A program made the position numbers and the translations under genes. DNA of 64,000 bases from Mycobacterium ahvazicum (GTDB lineage Bacteria; Actinomycetota; Actinomycetes; Mycobacteriales; Mycobacteriaceae). Of the stretch, positions 48,720 to 58,029 are shown piece by piece. Position 1 is the first letter of the stretch; every line of letters begins with the position of its first letter. The notes under the pieces were generated by a model. That model did no database searches. It had not been told where the DNA came from and saw only the letters and a list, made by a program, of their open reading frames with translations. The stretch spans positions 434,001 to 498,000 of the forward strand of contig NZ_FXEG02000002.1 in the NCBI RefSeq assembly GCF_900176255.2. Direction: 5' to 3'.

Positions 48720-49649
48720 CTAACCGAGCTGCGGAATCACTTCCGCGGCAAGGCGTTCCATCTGCTCGCGGTTCTCCGCGACGTCGGCGCCCAGGGGATT
48801 GAGCAACAGGGTCTGGGCGCCGGCGTCGAGCACCTCTTGGAGCCCACGGACGACGTCATCGGGCGTTCCGGACACCGGAACCGCCTCGATGCCGGATATC
48901 ACGCCGCTGTAGGTGCGCTCCAGCCCGTCGAGCACCCGCTCGCGGGCACGTGCGGCGTCGTCGTCGACCATCAGATATACGCGCTTGCTGATCGGAAAGT
49001 GGGCCGGGTCCTTCTGCTGTTCGTCGAGTTCGCGGCGCACGATCGGGACGGCTTCGGCGAAGGCTTCGGTGGGCGACGCGCCCGGGCCCATGTAGGCGTC
49101 CCCGTGGCGCACCGCCCGGGCCAAGGCCTTGGGGGCCATCCCGCCGAACCAGATCGGCGGGTGCGGACGCTGCACCGGCTTGGGTTGGAACGGCAGGTCG
49201 GCGACGTCACGGAACCGGCCGTGGAAGTTCACTGTCGGCTCGTCGGACCATGCCGCCTTCATCAGGGTCAGGCCCTCGGTGAAATACGAGATGAACGTGT
49301 CCTTTTCGACGCCGAACGCCGCGAGTGTGGGCCCGCCGCGCCCCGGTGCGACACCGATGTCCAGCCGGCCGTGACTGATGCGGTCGACCGTGGCCACCGC
49401 CGAAGCCAGCTGCAGGGGTTCGTGCTGGGACGTCACCAGCACGGCCACCCCCAGCCGCAGTCGCTCGGTGAAAGCCGCGCAGTACGACAGCAGCTCCAGC
49501 GGTGCCAGCAGCGGCCCGCGGCCGATGGTTTGCTCGAGCGTCCAGATTCCTTCGAATCCCAGTTCTTCGGCGCGCATCACATAGGAGCGCATCCCCTCGG
49601 TGTCGAAGACGTCGTAGTCGAACTGCGGGATGGCGATCGAGAACCTCAC
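48720..49649 (-). CDS. LLM-class (F420-dependent-type) oxidoreductase
   Basis: A 309-residue luciferase-like monooxygenase-fold protein starting RFSIAIPQFDYDVFDTEGMR, with a GVAPGRGGPTLAAFGV segment and PPIWFGGMAPKALARAV near residue 165. In mycobacteria such enzymes often use F420, but FMN is possible. GTG 49649 start. It lies on the minus strand between the hydrolase and sppA, by memory not in M. tuberculosis at this place. Confidence 0.83.
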   Translation of the reverse strand: MRFSIAIPQFDYDVFDTEGMRSYVMRAEELGFEGIWTLEQTIGRGPLLAPLELLSYCAAFTERLRLGVAVLVTSQHEPLQLASAVATVDRISHGRLDIGVAPGRGGPTLAAFGVEKDTFISYFTEGLTLMKAAWSDEPTVNFHGRFRDVADLPFQPKPVQRPHPPIWFGGMAPKALARAVRHGDAYMGPGASPTEAFAEAVPIVRRELDEQQKDPAHFPISKRVYLMVDDDAARARERVLDGLERTYSGVISGIEAVPVSGTPDDVVRGLQEVLDAGAQTLLLNPLGADVAENREQMERLAAEVIPQLG

Positions 49650-49675
49650 GAACTCACCCTACGGGCGTCGATCGG

Positions 49676-49681
49676 TACGCT
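49676..49681 (+). promoter_or_regulatory. -10 element for leaderless sppA
   Basis: TACGCT ends 7 nt before the sppA ATG at 49689; typical leaderless spacing. It lies just outside the divergent LLM gene. Confidence 0.5.
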
Positions 49682-49688
49682 GCAGAGC

Positions 49689-51491
49689 ATGTTCGCCTTT
49701 CTGCCTCCGCTGCCCGGTGTCGACGACGTGCGTGCCCTGGCCGGGCGCGTCGATACGGCTCGTCACCACGGTGTCCCCAGTGGCTGCGTGCTGGAATTCA
49801 ACCTGCGTTCGGTGCCGCCCGAGACGGCGGGCTTCGAGCCGATGGCGTTCGTCACCGGGGCGGAGCGGCCGATAACCCTGCGCCAGGCGGTCGCCGCGAT
49901 CCACCGCGCCGCCGAGGACTCCCGGGTGGCCGGGCTGATCGCGCGCGTGCAACTCGCGGCCGCACCGCCGGCCGCGGTCCAGGAGCTGCGCGAGGCGATC
50001 GCCGCGTTCAGCGCGGTCAAGCCATCGCTGGCCTGGGCCGAAACCTACCCGGGGACGTTGTCCTACTACCTGGCTTCGGCGTTCAGCGAGGTCTGGATGC
50101 AGCCGTCGGGCAGCGTCGGGCTGATCGGCTTCGCGAGCAACGCGACCTTCTTGCGCACCGCGCTGGACAAGGCGGGGATCGAGGCCGAGTTCGTCGCCAG
50201 AGGCGAATACAAGTCGGCGGCAAACGTTTTCACCGAAGAGGGGTTTACCGAAGCCCATCGCGAAGCGGTCACCCGAATGCTGGCAAGTCTGCAGGACCAG
50301 GTGTGGCACGGGATCGCCGAGTCACGCAAGATCGACGCGGCAGGGCTCGACGCCCTGGCCGACCGGGCCCCGCTGCTGCGCGATGACGCGGTGTCCTCCG
50401 GTCTGGTCGACCGGATCGGCTTCCGTGATCAGGCTCACGCGCGAATCGCGGAATTGATTGGCGTGGAAGGTGTTTCGGCTGACGAAGATGACCCCGAGGC
50501 TGACCCGGAAAAGCTGGCGCCGCGGCTCAATCTGACGCGTTATTCCGCCGCGTCCCGGTCACGGCTGGTGCCGCCGGCGCCCCCGATTCCCGGCCGCCGC
50601 CCCAAGCCCACGTTCGCCGTGATCACGCTGCAGGGGCCGATCGTCAACGGGCGCGGCGGCCCGCAGTTCCTGCCGTTCGGCAACTCCAGTGCCGGCGCCG
50701 ACACGATCGCGGCGGCCCTGCGGGAGGCCGCGCGCGACGATTCGGTAGCGGCGATCGTGCTGCGGATCGACAGCCCCGGCGGTTCGGTCACCGCGTCGGA
50801 GACCATCTGGCGCGAGGTCGCGCGGGCCCGCGAACGCGGCAAGCCGGTAGTGGCATCGATGGGCTCGGTCGCCGCGTCCGGCGGTTACTACGCCGCGATG
50901 GCCGCCGACGCGATCGTCGCCAGTCCGGCCACGATCACCGGTTCGATCGGTGTGATCACCGGGAAGCTGGTGTTTCGCGATCTCAAGGAGCGCTTCGGAG
51001 TGTCCTCGGATGCGGTGCGCACCAACGCCAATGCCGACGCGTGGTCGACCGATGTGCCCTTCACCGCGCAGCAGCGGGCCGACCGAGAGGCCGAGGCTGA
51101 CCTGATCTACGACGACTTCGTGCAGCGGGTGGCCGACGGTCGCAACCTGACCACCGAGGCCGTCAACGCGGTGGCCCAGGGGCGGGTCTGGACCGGAGCC
51201 GACGCACTCGAACGCGGCCTGGTCGACGAACTCGGCGGCTTGCGCACCGCGGTGCGCCGCGCCAAGGTCCTGGCCGGCCTGGACGAGGACGCCGATGTGC
51301 GGATCGCCAACTTCCCGGGATCCTCGTTGCTTGCGCTGGTACGCCCCCGGGCGTCCTCGCAGCCGGCCGCCGCATCGCTGCCGGAGGCGCTGGGCGCACT
51401 GCTCGGCCGCACGGTTGCCGCGGTGGTGGAGAACCTCGAGCAGGCGGTCAGCGGTGCCAGCGTGTTGTGGCTGGGGGAGTCGCGCTTCTAG
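49689..51491 (+). CDS. sppA: Signal peptide peptidase A (protease IV type)
   Basis: A 600-residue tandem Clp-fold protease of the 67-kDa SppA type. The general base Lys175 is in the first half (ARGEYKSAANVF), and the nucleophile Ser397 in the second half (SVAASGGYY), as in E. coli Lys209/Ser409. It degrades cleaved signal peptides at the membrane. No clear N-terminal anchor helix is seen. ATG 49689 with a -10 only 7 nt before it suggests a leaderless mRNA and excludes longer readings. Same position as Rv0724. Confidence 0.93.
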   Translation: MFAFLPPLPGVDDVRALAGRVDTARHHGVPSGCVLEFNLRSVPPETAGFEPMAFVTGAERPITLRQAVAAIHRAAEDSRVAGLIARVQLAAAPPAAVQELREAIAAFSAVKPSLAWAETYPGTLSYYLASAFSEVWMQPSGSVGLIGFASNATFLRTALDKAGIEAEFVARGEYKSAANVFTEEGFTEAHREAVTRMLASLQDQVWHGIAESRKIDAAGLDALADRAPLLRDDAVSSGLVDRIGFRDQAHARIAELIGVEGVSADEDDPEADPEKLAPRLNLTRYSAASRSRLVPPAPPIPGRRPKPTFAVITLQGPIVNGRGGPQFLPFGNSSAGADTIAAALREAARDDSVAAIVLRIDSPGGSVTASETIWREVARARERGKPVVASMGSVAASGGYYAAMAADAIVASPATITGSIGVITGKLVFRDLKERFGVSSDAVRTNANADAWSTDVPFTAQQRADREAEADLIYDDFVQRVADGRNLTTEAVNAVAQGRVWTGADALERGLVDELGGLRTAVRRAKVLAGLDEDADVRIANFPGSSLLALVRPRASSQPAAASLPEALGALLGRTVAAVVENLEQAVSGASVLWLGESRF

Positions 51492-51507
51492 CTCGATGGA
51501 GGCGACC

Positions 51508-51533
51508 CTCCCCCGCAAGCGGGAGGTGCCCCC
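51508..51533 (-). repeat. 26-bp dispersed palindromic element, copy 2
   Basis: The reverse complement matches 131–156 in 25 of 26 bases. It begins 17 nt after the sppA stop, inside the gap before the convergent methyltransferase gene, and could also act as a weak hairpin. Confidence 0.65.
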
Positions 51534-51566
51534 ACGCGCCCGGCTACGCCGCGCTTGCGATCGCCT

Positions 51567-52481
51567 CTAGCCGTCGAGCCGGCCGCTGATGAAGATGATC
51601 TCGCCGAGCGGGTCATCGTTTTCCGGCGGCGGCACCTCGAGGCCGTTTCGGCCGAACAACTCCGTGCGCGTGACGCCCTCGACGGTCCAGCCCTTAGTGC
51701 CCAGATAGTCGACGACGTGGTTGCGCTGCCCGGCGTACACCAGCGACGCCATGTCGATGTCGACGCCGTGCTCCCGGAAGGAGCCCGACATCTCGCGCAC
51801 CCGATCGGCATCGAAATCCACGATGCCCGGGACGAATTCGGTGGCGATCGTGCTGCCCGGCACGGACAGGGCGGTGATGTTGTCGAACAACAGGTCCTGG
51901 GCTTCGGGCGGCAGGTAGATCAGCAGCCCCTCGGCCAGCCACGCGGTCGGCGTGGTGGCGTCGAACCCGGCGGCCCGAAGTGCGGCCGGCCAGTCCTGGC
52001 GCAGATCGATCGGAATGGTGCGCCGGATAGCGGTCGGCTTAGCCCCGATATCGGCCAAAGTGGTTGTCTTGAAATCGATTACCTGTGGCTGGTCGATTTC
52101 GTACACCACCGTCTCGGCGGGCCACGGCAACCGGTAGACGCGCGAGTCCAACCCGGACGCGAGGATCACCACCTGGCGCACGCCGGCGGCGGTGGCGCTG
52201 AGGAAGTAGTCGTCGAAATACTTCGTACGCACCGCCATCCCGTCGACCATCGACCGCATGCGGATCGGCGTGGCGTTCTCGATGGCCGACAGGTCGAGCT
52301 CGCCGTCCATCATCTTGATGAAGAAATCCACCCCGACCGCGCGCACGAGTGGCTCGGCGAACGGATCGTTGATCAGACCGCGGGGATCCTTCGTCGCCAT
52401 GGCGCGCCCGGTCGCGACCATGGTTGCGGTCGCGCCCACGCTGGACGCCAGATCCCAATTATCGTCGTGTGCGCGAGGCAT
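51567..52481 (-). CDS. PF04072 SAM-dependent methyltransferase, array A copy 1
   Basis: A 304-residue member of the mycobacterial methyltransferase family related to leucine carboxyl methyltransferase (Rv0725c/Rv0726c type). Signature parts: [38 protein letters not shown] (SAM loop), [13 protein letters not shown] and [18 protein letters not shown]. Substrate unknown. ATG 52481. It is downstream of two paralogues on the same strand. Confidence 0.92.
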   Translation of the reverse strand: MPRAHDDNWDLASSVGATATMVATGRAMATKDPRGLINDPFAEPLVRAVGVDFFIKMMDGELDLSAIENATPIRMRSMVDGMAVRTKYFDDYFLSATAAGVRQVVILASGLDSRVYRLPWPAETVVYEIDQPQVIDFKTTTLADIGAKPTAIRRTIPIDLRQDWPAALRAAGFDATTPTAWLAEGLLIYLPPEAQDLLFDNITALSVPGSTIATEFVPGIVDFDADRVREMSGSFREHGVDIDMASLVYAGQRNHVVDYLGTKGWTVEGVTRTELFGRNGLEVPPPENDDPLGEIIFISGRLDG

Positions 52482-52501
52482 GAGACGACCCTAACCAAGC
52501 C

Positions 52502-53416
52502 CTACTTCAGCGTCGCGTCCACATAGCTCATGTCGCCGAAGGCGGCCGTCATCTCGTCGGAGGGAAACTCAAACCCGTTGCGGGCATACAGTTCCTTGGC
52601 CGAATGCGCCTCTACCTGCCAGCCGTGCGTGTTCAGATAGTCCACCACGACGCTGCGCTCGCCCTGGTAGAACAGGTCGGCCGCGTTCAGGTTGAACCCG
52701 AAGCTGCGCCACCGGTCGCTGATCTGCTGCAAGCGCTCGTTGGTGAACGCGTTGGGGTCGGGCACATGCTCGGTGGCGACCCGGCTGCCCGGCGCGCTCA
52801 GCGCGGTGATGTGGTCGAACAACCGGTCCTGGGCCTCCGGCGGCAGGTAGGGCAGCAGTCCTTCCGCACTCCAGGCGGTCGGCTGGGTGACGTCGAAGCC
52901 GGCCGCCCGCAGCGCCGCGGGCCAGTCGTCGCGCAGGTCGATCGCGACGGTACGGCGTTGCGCACTCGGCTCGGCGCCGATACCGGCCAGTGTGTCGGTC
53001 TTGAACGCGATGACCTGGGGCTGGTCGATCTCGTAGACCACCGTGCCGGCCGGCCACGCGAGCCGATAGGCCCTGGTGTCCAGACCCGACGCCAGGATCA
53101 CCGCCTGCCGCACACCGTTTTCGGTTGCGCTGGTGAAGAAGTCGTCGAAGAACCGGGTGCGCACCGTCATCTGATGGATCCGCGCCTGGCGGTTGAGCAG
53201 CGCGTCGTCTTCGAAATCGATCTTGCCGTCGATCACCCGGACGAAGACATCCAGCCCGACGGCCCGCACCAGCGGATCCGCGTAGGGGTCGTCAAGTAGC
53301 GCGTCGGGTCCCTGCGAAGCCACGGCGCGGGACGCGGCGACCATGGTGGCCGTCGCTCCCACGCTGCTGGCCAGGTCCCAGCTGTCGCCTTCGGTACGTC
53401 CTGAGTCAGTGCTCAT
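52502..53416 (-). CDS. PF04072 SAM-dependent methyltransferase, array A copy 2
   Basis: A 304-residue paralogue: [53 protein letters not shown] and [18 protein letters not shown]. The C-terminal quarter, with [17 protein letters not shown], differs most from its neighbours and may set specificity. ATG 53416 abuts the stop of the next gene upstream. Operon-like spacing (20 nt) to copy 1. Confidence 0.92.
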   Translation of the reverse strand: MSTDSGRTEGDSWDLASSVGATATMVAASRAVASQGPDALLDDPYADPLVRAVGLDVFVRVIDGKIDFEDDALLNRQARIHQMTVRTRFFDDFFTSATENGVRQAVILASGLDTRAYRLAWPAGTVVYEIDQPQVIAFKTDTLAGIGAEPSAQRRTVAIDLRDDWPAALRAAGFDVTQPTAWSAEGLLPYLPPEAQDRLFDHITALSAPGSRVATEHVPDPNAFTNERLQQISDRWRSFGFNLNAADLFYQGERSVVVDYLNTHGWQVEAHSAKELYARNGFEFPSDEMTAAFGDMSYVDATLK

Positions 53417-54376
53417 CTATTTCGCTTTCTTTTGCAGGGTGCCGCTGGTGTAGAGCATCTCGCCCATCCGCATGTCATCGTCCACAAGGGGTTCGAAGCC
53501 GTTGTCCGCGAACAACTCCCGGATGCTGCTGCTCTGCAGGCGCCAGCCGCGTTCGGCCAGGTAGTCGACCGCCTCGTTGCGGTCGCCGAGGTAGACCAGA
53601 CCCGCCATGTCCAGGTCGAACCCGTGCGCACGCCACCGTTCGGCGATGGTCTGCATGCGCTCGCGCATCTTGTCCTCTTCACCGGGCTCCGGGTTGGGCG
53701 CGCTCTCGGTGGCCAGCCGGCTGCCCGGCGCGCTCAGCGCGGTAATGGTGTCCAGCAGCCGGTCCTGGGCCTCCGGCGGCAGATAGCCGAGCAGGCCTTC
53801 GGCGCTCCATGCCGCGGGCTGGGCCGGGTCGAAGCCGGCGGTGCGCAGCGCGGTGGGCCAGTCGTCGCGCAGGTCGATGGCCACCACCCGGCGATCGGCG
53901 GTCGGTGCGGCGCCCAGGTTCGCCAGCGCCTTGGTCTTGAATTCGATGACCTGCGGCTGGTCTACCTCGTAGACCACCGTGCCGGCGGGCCATGCCAACC
54001 GGTAGGCGCGGGAGTCGAGCCCGGACGCCAGGATCACAACCTGCTTGATACCGGCCTTCGTGGCGTCGGTGAAGAATTCGTCGAAGAACTTGGTGCGCAC
54101 GGCCATGTTGTCGGCCATCCGCGACATCGCGCCGGCCGATCCCGCCGCGCCGTCGTGGACGTCGTTCAGCTCGGCGGGGTCCAGTTCGCCACTGGCCAGC
54201 CGGGAGAGTAGATCAACGCCGACAGCCTCGACCAGTGGTTCGGCGAACGGGTCGTTGATCAGCGGGCGTTCGGCGCGGGACGCGATCGCGCGCGCGGCCG
54301 CGACCATCGTGGCCGTGACCCCGACGCTGGACGCCAGGTCCCAGGTGTCGCCGTCGTATCTGGTGGAAGAAGTCAT
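53417..54376 (-). CDS. PF04072 SAM-dependent methyltransferase, array A copy 3
   Basis: A 319-residue paralogue with an insert of about 12 residues after [15 protein letters not shown]. The SAM loop is [18 protein letters not shown] and the core is [18 protein letters not shown]. First gene of the three-gene run, so its upstream region (54377–54430) should hold the promoter. ATG 54376 follows GAGGGGG. Confidence 0.92.
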   Translation of the reverse strand: MTSSTRYDGDTWDLASSVGVTATMVAAARAIASRAERPLINDPFAEPLVEAVGVDLLSRLASGELDPAELNDVHDGAAGSAGAMSRMADNMAVRTKFFDEFFTDATKAGIKQVVILASGLDSRAYRLAWPAGTVVYEVDQPQVIEFKTKALANLGAAPTADRRVVAIDLRDDWPTALRTAGFDPAQPAAWSAEGLLGYLPPEAQDRLLDTITALSAPGSRLATESAPNPEPGEEDKMRERMQTIAERWRAHGFDLDMAGLVYLGDRNEAVDYLAERGWRLQSSSIRELFADNGFEPLVDDDMRMGEMLYTSGTLQKKAK

Positions 54377-54402
54377 TCAGGTGCCCCCTCAATAGGATGT
54401 AT

Positions 54403-54428
54403 TTAGCTTACCTTCGCTAATACTTAGC
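54403..54428 (-). promoter_or_regulatory. TTAGC/GCTAA operator-like cluster
   Basis: An AT-rich segment upstream of array A has TTAGC…GCTAA (54403–54420) overlapping GCTAATACTTAGC (54416–54428). The first partly resembles the IdeR iron box (TTAGGTTAGGCTAACCTAA), matching roughly 12 of 19 bases by eye. A regulator-binding region is likely; its identity is uncertain. The rest of 54429–54515 shows nothing. Confidence 0.35.
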
Positions 54429-54515
54429 TGATATAACAAGCTCCACCACTGTACGCTTCCCGCGATTCGGGGCGACTTTGACGAATGGCGTACGCGACGC
54501 AGGTCAGTCTTGCGC

Positions 54516-55169
54516 CTAAGCGGGCCGGGTGGCCTGGTAGTAGGTGAGTTGGCCGACGATGCGTTGCCGCGAGGTGGCGACTTCGGTGCAGTCGAATCCC
54601 GCCGCGCGCAGCAGTCTGGGCACCGCGTCGCCGAGGTTGCCGACCGCGTGCGGGTTGTGCCGGATAAGCCGTGCCAGCCAGCCGCCGCTGGTCTCCTCGC
54701 CGCCGATGTCCACCAGGTGCAGCCTGCCGCCGGGACGCAACACCCGAAATATTTCGGCTGCCGCTGCCGGCTTCGCATCGTCGTTGATGTGGTGCAGCAT
54801 CATCGACGACAGGACCCGGTCGAATTCGCCGTCGGCGTAAGGAAGCCGCTCGGCATAACCCTGTTCGAACCGAATGCCGGCCAGTCGGGCGGCCTTGCGC
54901 CTCGCGACCGCCAACATTCGGGGGTCCGGGTCGCACCCGGTCACGTCGGCCGAAGGCTGGGCACGTTTGGCGCGAATCGCGAGATTGCCGGTGCCGCAAC
55001 CTATCTCCAGGACGCGCTGACCGTCGGCGATGTCGGCTTGAGTGATGAGCCGCCGATAGACGCTGTCGAGGCCCATGACCCGGGCGATCACGTCGTACGC
55101 GGGCAGAAAAGCAGCGTGACCCGTAGCAGGCAGGTAGTCATGTGGATGATGTTTAGTCATGTGCTCCAT
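54516..55169 (-). CDS. Class I SAM-dependent methyltransferase
   Basis: A protein of about 217 residues. The SAM motif VLEIGCGTGNLAIRAKRA, then DVTGCDPDPRMLAVARRKA, and VLRPGGRLHLVDIGGEETSG mark a Methyltransf_11-like Rossmann enzyme. I chose ATG 55169; ATG 55160 and GTG 55187 are also in frame. Divergent from an AraC regulator 66 nt away, which probably controls it. Substrate unknown. Unrelated in sequence to the PF04072 arrays beside it. Confidence 0.87.
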   Translation of the reverse strand: MEHMTKHHPHDYLPATGHAAFLPAYDVIARVMGLDSVYRRLITQADIADGQRVLEIGCGTGNLAIRAKRAQPSADVTGCDPDPRMLAVARRKAARLAGIRFEQGYAERLPYADGEFDRVLSSMMLHHINDDAKPAAAAEIFRVLRPGGRLHLVDIGGEETSGGWLARLIRHNPHAVGNLGDAVPRLLRAAGFDCTEVATSRQRIVGQLTYYQATRPA

Positions 55170-55221
55170 AGTGGACGGCTGGGCCACTGTGCAATTAGGT
55201 GATCATCGCCAAAAATAGGAC

Positions 55222-55227
55222 TATATT
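55222..55227 (+). promoter_or_regulatory. -10 element of AraC-type gene
   Basis: TATATT ends 8 nt before the ATG at 55236, a strong -10 with leaderless spacing. Confidence 0.5.
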
Positions 55228-55235
55228 TTGCAATC

Positions 55236-56087
55236 ATGACGCAGGCACCCCGGCTGGTCGGCCACCGCGCCGGTGTCCCGATCTATCAATATCGCACCGA
55301 TCCGAACATGTCTCCGGTGTCGCTGCACCGCCACATGGGCGATCTCGGCGAGCGGGGCCGTCACATTCACGACTTCCCGGCGCTGTGGTACGTGCCCGCG
55401 GCGGGCCTGGTCTACGTGGCCGCGGCCGGCGAGGTGCTCGACCCGGCGCAGCTGGAAGACTTGGATGCCGGAGTCGCGGTGTTCTTCGATCCCGCCGCGC
55501 TCGGATTGGACGGCCGCTCGCCGTGGCCGGCCTGGCGGGGGCACCCGCTGCTCTTCCCCTTTCTGCACGGATTTTCCGGTGGGGTTTTGCGCCTGGAGAT
55601 ACCTCAGGACCGACGACCCATGTGGGACAACTCGATCCGATCGATCGAAGCCGAACTCACTGCCCGGCAGGAGGGCCATCGACAGGCGGCCCTGGCGCAC
55701 TTGACGCTACTGCTGATCGAGCTCGCGCGGCTGGCCCGTGATGTGGTGGCCGATCTCAAGCGCAGCGGTGAACCGCTGCTGGCCGACGTGTTCGCGGTGC
55801 TCGACCGCCGTAAGGGCGAGGCGTTGTCGCTGCGCGACGTGGCCGGCGAACTCGGCATCACGCCGGGGCATCTCACCACGGTGGTGCGCCGCCGCACCGG
55901 ACGCACCGTGGGTGAGTGGATCATCGAACGCCGGATGGCGCAAGCGCGCACCTTGCTGGAGGAAACGGATCTCCCGGTCGCCGAGATCGCCCGGCGGGTC
56001 GGGGTATTCGATCCCGGTTACTTCAGCCGGCAGTTCACCCGGGAGCACGGCATGCCGCCGCGGGACTGGCGCCGTCGCGCTGCCTAG
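55236..56087 (+). CDS. AraC-family transcriptional regulator
   Basis: A 283-residue regulator. The N-terminal cupin-like sensor domain (about 10–130) includes HRHMGDLGERGRHIHDFPAL. The C-terminal double helix-turn-helix is LSLRDVAGELGITPGHLTTV and LPVAEIARRVGVFDPGYFSR, then FTREHGMPPRDWR. Divergent from a methyltransferase; its stop shares bases with the stop of the convergent dehydrogenase gene. Ligand unknown. Confidence 0.88.
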   Translation: MTQAPRLVGHRAGVPIYQYRTDPNMSPVSLHRHMGDLGERGRHIHDFPALWYVPAAGLVYVAAAGEVLDPAQLEDLDAGVAVFFDPAALGLDGRSPWPAWRGHPLLFPFLHGFSGGVLRLEIPQDRRPMWDNSIRSIEAELTARQEGHRQAALAHLTLLLIELARLARDVVADLKRSGEPLLADVFAVLDRRKGEALSLRDVAGELGITPGHLTTVVRRRTGRTVGEWIIERRMAQARTLLEETDLPVAEIARRVGVFDPGYFSRQFTREHGMPPRDWRRRAA

Positions 56088-57115
56088 GCCATTGCGCCGC
56101 GAGATCCCATGATCGGCAGATCAATTGGGGTGATGATGCCAGGGGGCGCGTCGCAGAGGAAGGGGATGGCGTTGACCGCCGCGATGGCGGTGCTGTCCAT
56201 CAGCACCGTCATCGCATCTTGGCCCGGATGGCCGAACCGGATCGTCGCGTCGACATACGGTTCGCCGTCGATCACCACGCTGAAACCTTCGGGGTCTTCC
56301 CATTGCGGATCCAGCGCGTCGCTGCTCATCGTCCAGCAAATCGCGAGCTCGATCACCGGGCGGCCGTTGCGCAGACCGCGATAGGTGCGGCGCTGGCCCC
56401 CGGCAGTGCCGGCTGCGTACTCAACCCATCCCAGATCCAGATCCCGGGTCAGCACCGCGGGCTCGACGAATGCTTCCTTGGAGTCGAGTTCGACGCCGAG
56501 CATGGTTGCGATCATGTCGAGCGTCTCGAAGTAGCCGAGCCCGTAGCGTTGTGCCGACGGGTCGAGGTGCGTCACCGGCTCTCGCGGCGGCTTGCCGAAT
56601 CCGAGCACCTTCCATACGTCCTGCACGGGATAGGTGGTGCAGTCCAATGTCTCAACAAGCTTGACGCTGTCCACTTTTCGGCACGCGCCGGTGAGGAAAC
56701 CGGCGACGACGTTGATGAACCCCGGCTCGAATCCCGTTCCCAGAAAGGTCGCGCCGCCATGAAGCGCCGCCTCCCGCAGCGCCGCCCGCTCGACCGGGTG
56801 GTGCGAACCGGTCAGGAAGTCTCCCGTGGTCACCACGTTGATGCCGGTGCGCAGCAGCCTGTCCACCAATTCGAAGTCGATGACGCGAGGCATGTAGTTC
56901 ACGCAATCCGGTGCCAGCTCGATCAACGCGTCGACATCCGCGGTGGCGGACACATCGATCGGGGGACGCTCGGCGAGAACTCCCGCGTCACAACCGACTT
57001 TGTCGGGCCCGAACGCGTGGACGCCGACGACCTCGAAATCGTCACGATCGATCAGGGCACCGAGTGCTCGCTTGCCGATGTTCCCAGTCGACCATTGAAC
57101 TACCCGATAAGTCAT
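56084..57115 (-). CDS. Dihydrodipicolinate reductase-like NAD(P) oxidoreductase
   Basis: A 343-residue protein starting MTYRVVQWSTGNIGKRALGA, a Rossmann GxxGxxG-type motif, with VVTTGDFLTGSHH and GTGFEPGFINVVAGF. The family is found in mycobacteria as 'NAD(P)H-dependent amine/diaminopimelate dehydrogenase-like' proteins with unclear substrates. ATG 57115 overlaps the MBL-fold gene stop (ATGA). Last gene of a run of four on the minus strand that starts with serA2. Confidence 0.82.
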   Translation of the reverse strand: MTYRVVQWSTGNIGKRALGALIDRDDFEVVGVHAFGPDKVGCDAGVLAERPPIDVSATADVDALIELAPDCVNYMPRVIDFELVDRLLRTGINVVTTGDFLTGSHHPVERAALREAALHGGATFLGTGFEPGFINVVAGFLTGACRKVDSVKLVETLDCTTYPVQDVWKVLGFGKPPREPVTHLDPSAQRYGLGYFETLDMIATMLGVELDSKEAFVEPAVLTRDLDLGWVEYAAGTAGGQRRTYRGLRNGRPVIELAICWTMSSDALDPQWEDPEGFSVVIDGEPYVDATIRFGHPGQDAMTVLMDSTAIAAVNAIPFLCDAPPGIITPIDLPIMGSRGAMA

Positions 57116-58029
57116 AGCCTTTCGATCTCCAACCATTCGTCGACTTCGAACCGGTCGTCGACGGCGCGCAACGACGCGCCGCCGTGGCCGGGATAGTGCG
57201 CGGGGATCACGGTGGCGCGTGCCTGCGCGGCCTCGGTGAAGATCCGGTGCCGGGTCGCCGCGGCAGCCGCGGCGTCGACGTCGAACGCGCAGGGGTCGGC
57301 CGGACGGCGCACCTGCAACGGGCTGTGCGTGATGTCGCCGACGAAGACCGTGGGCACTCCCGCATCCAGCCACAGCACCGACGAGCCCGGGGTGTGTCCC
57401 GCGGCCGGCCGCAGGCGCAGTGACGGGCTGATCTGGTAGTCGTCCGACCAGCAGACGAGCTGTCCGGCCTCGTCGATGGGCAGCACGCTGTCGGCGAACA
57501 CCAACTGATCACCGCGCTGCTGGGTCGCCTCCTGCTCGGTGCGCGGCGATCGCCGCGCCACCGGCCCGTCGGGGGCGAAGTAACGGTAATCGGCTGCGGG
57601 CGCGAGGTATCGGGCGTTGGGGAACGTCGGGACCCACACGTCGCCGTCGAGCATCGTGTTCCACCCGACGTGGTCGGAGTGAATGTGGGTGTTGATCACC
57701 ACGTCCACCGCGGCGCGGTCGACGCCGGCTGACTCCCACGCGGTGAGGAACGCGGTGTTCAGCTGATCCAGCGGCGGCATGTGCGGGCGCTGACGGTCGT
57801 TGCCCACGCCGGTGTCCACGACGACGGTCAGCCCGTCGACCTCGACGACCCAGCTTTGCACCGCGATGCGCCACTTCTCGGTGCCGGGGTCGAAGAAGTC
57901 GGGCACCAGCAGGTCGGCGTTGTCGTGCCAGCCGTCACGCGGGGTGTGCGCGAAAGACTTTGTCCCCAATTCGAACTGGAATTCCACGATACGCGCCACG
58001 CAGGCGCGGCCGAGACGCACGCGGCTCAT
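57112..58029 (-). CDS. Metallo-beta-lactamase-fold hydrolase
   Basis: A 305-residue MBL-fold protein. The metal motif THIHSDH is at residues 114–120 (His115, His117, Asp119, His120). AAGHTPGSS and FVGDITHS give further ligands, and VIPAHYPGHGG the last His. Similar to quorum-quenching lactonases and glyoxalase II-like enzymes. ATG 58029 overlaps the fucA stop by 4 nt. Lactone opening would fit a sugar-acid pathway; this is inference. By memory it is not in the M. tuberculosis cluster. Confidence 0.87.
   Translation of the reverse strand: MSRVRLGRACVARIVEFQFELGTKSFAHTPRDGWHDNADLLVPDFFDPGTEKWRIAVQSWVVEVDGLTVVVDTGVGNDRQRPHMPPLDQLNTAFLTAWESAGVDRAAVDVVINTHIHSDHVGWNTMLDGDVWVPTFPNARYLAPAADYRYFAPDGPVARRSPRTEQEATQQRGDQLVFADSVLPIDEAGQLVCWSDDYQISPSLRLRPAAGHTPGSSVLWLDAGVPTVFVGDITHSPLQVRRPADPCAFDVDAAAAAATRHRIFTEAAQARATVIPAHYPGHGGASLRAVDDRFEVDEWLEIERL

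Noticed and set aside
48837-49688. N-terminal extension of sppA
   Set aside because: It would run opposite the LLM oxidoreductase and before a good leaderless -10; true sppA starts at 49689.
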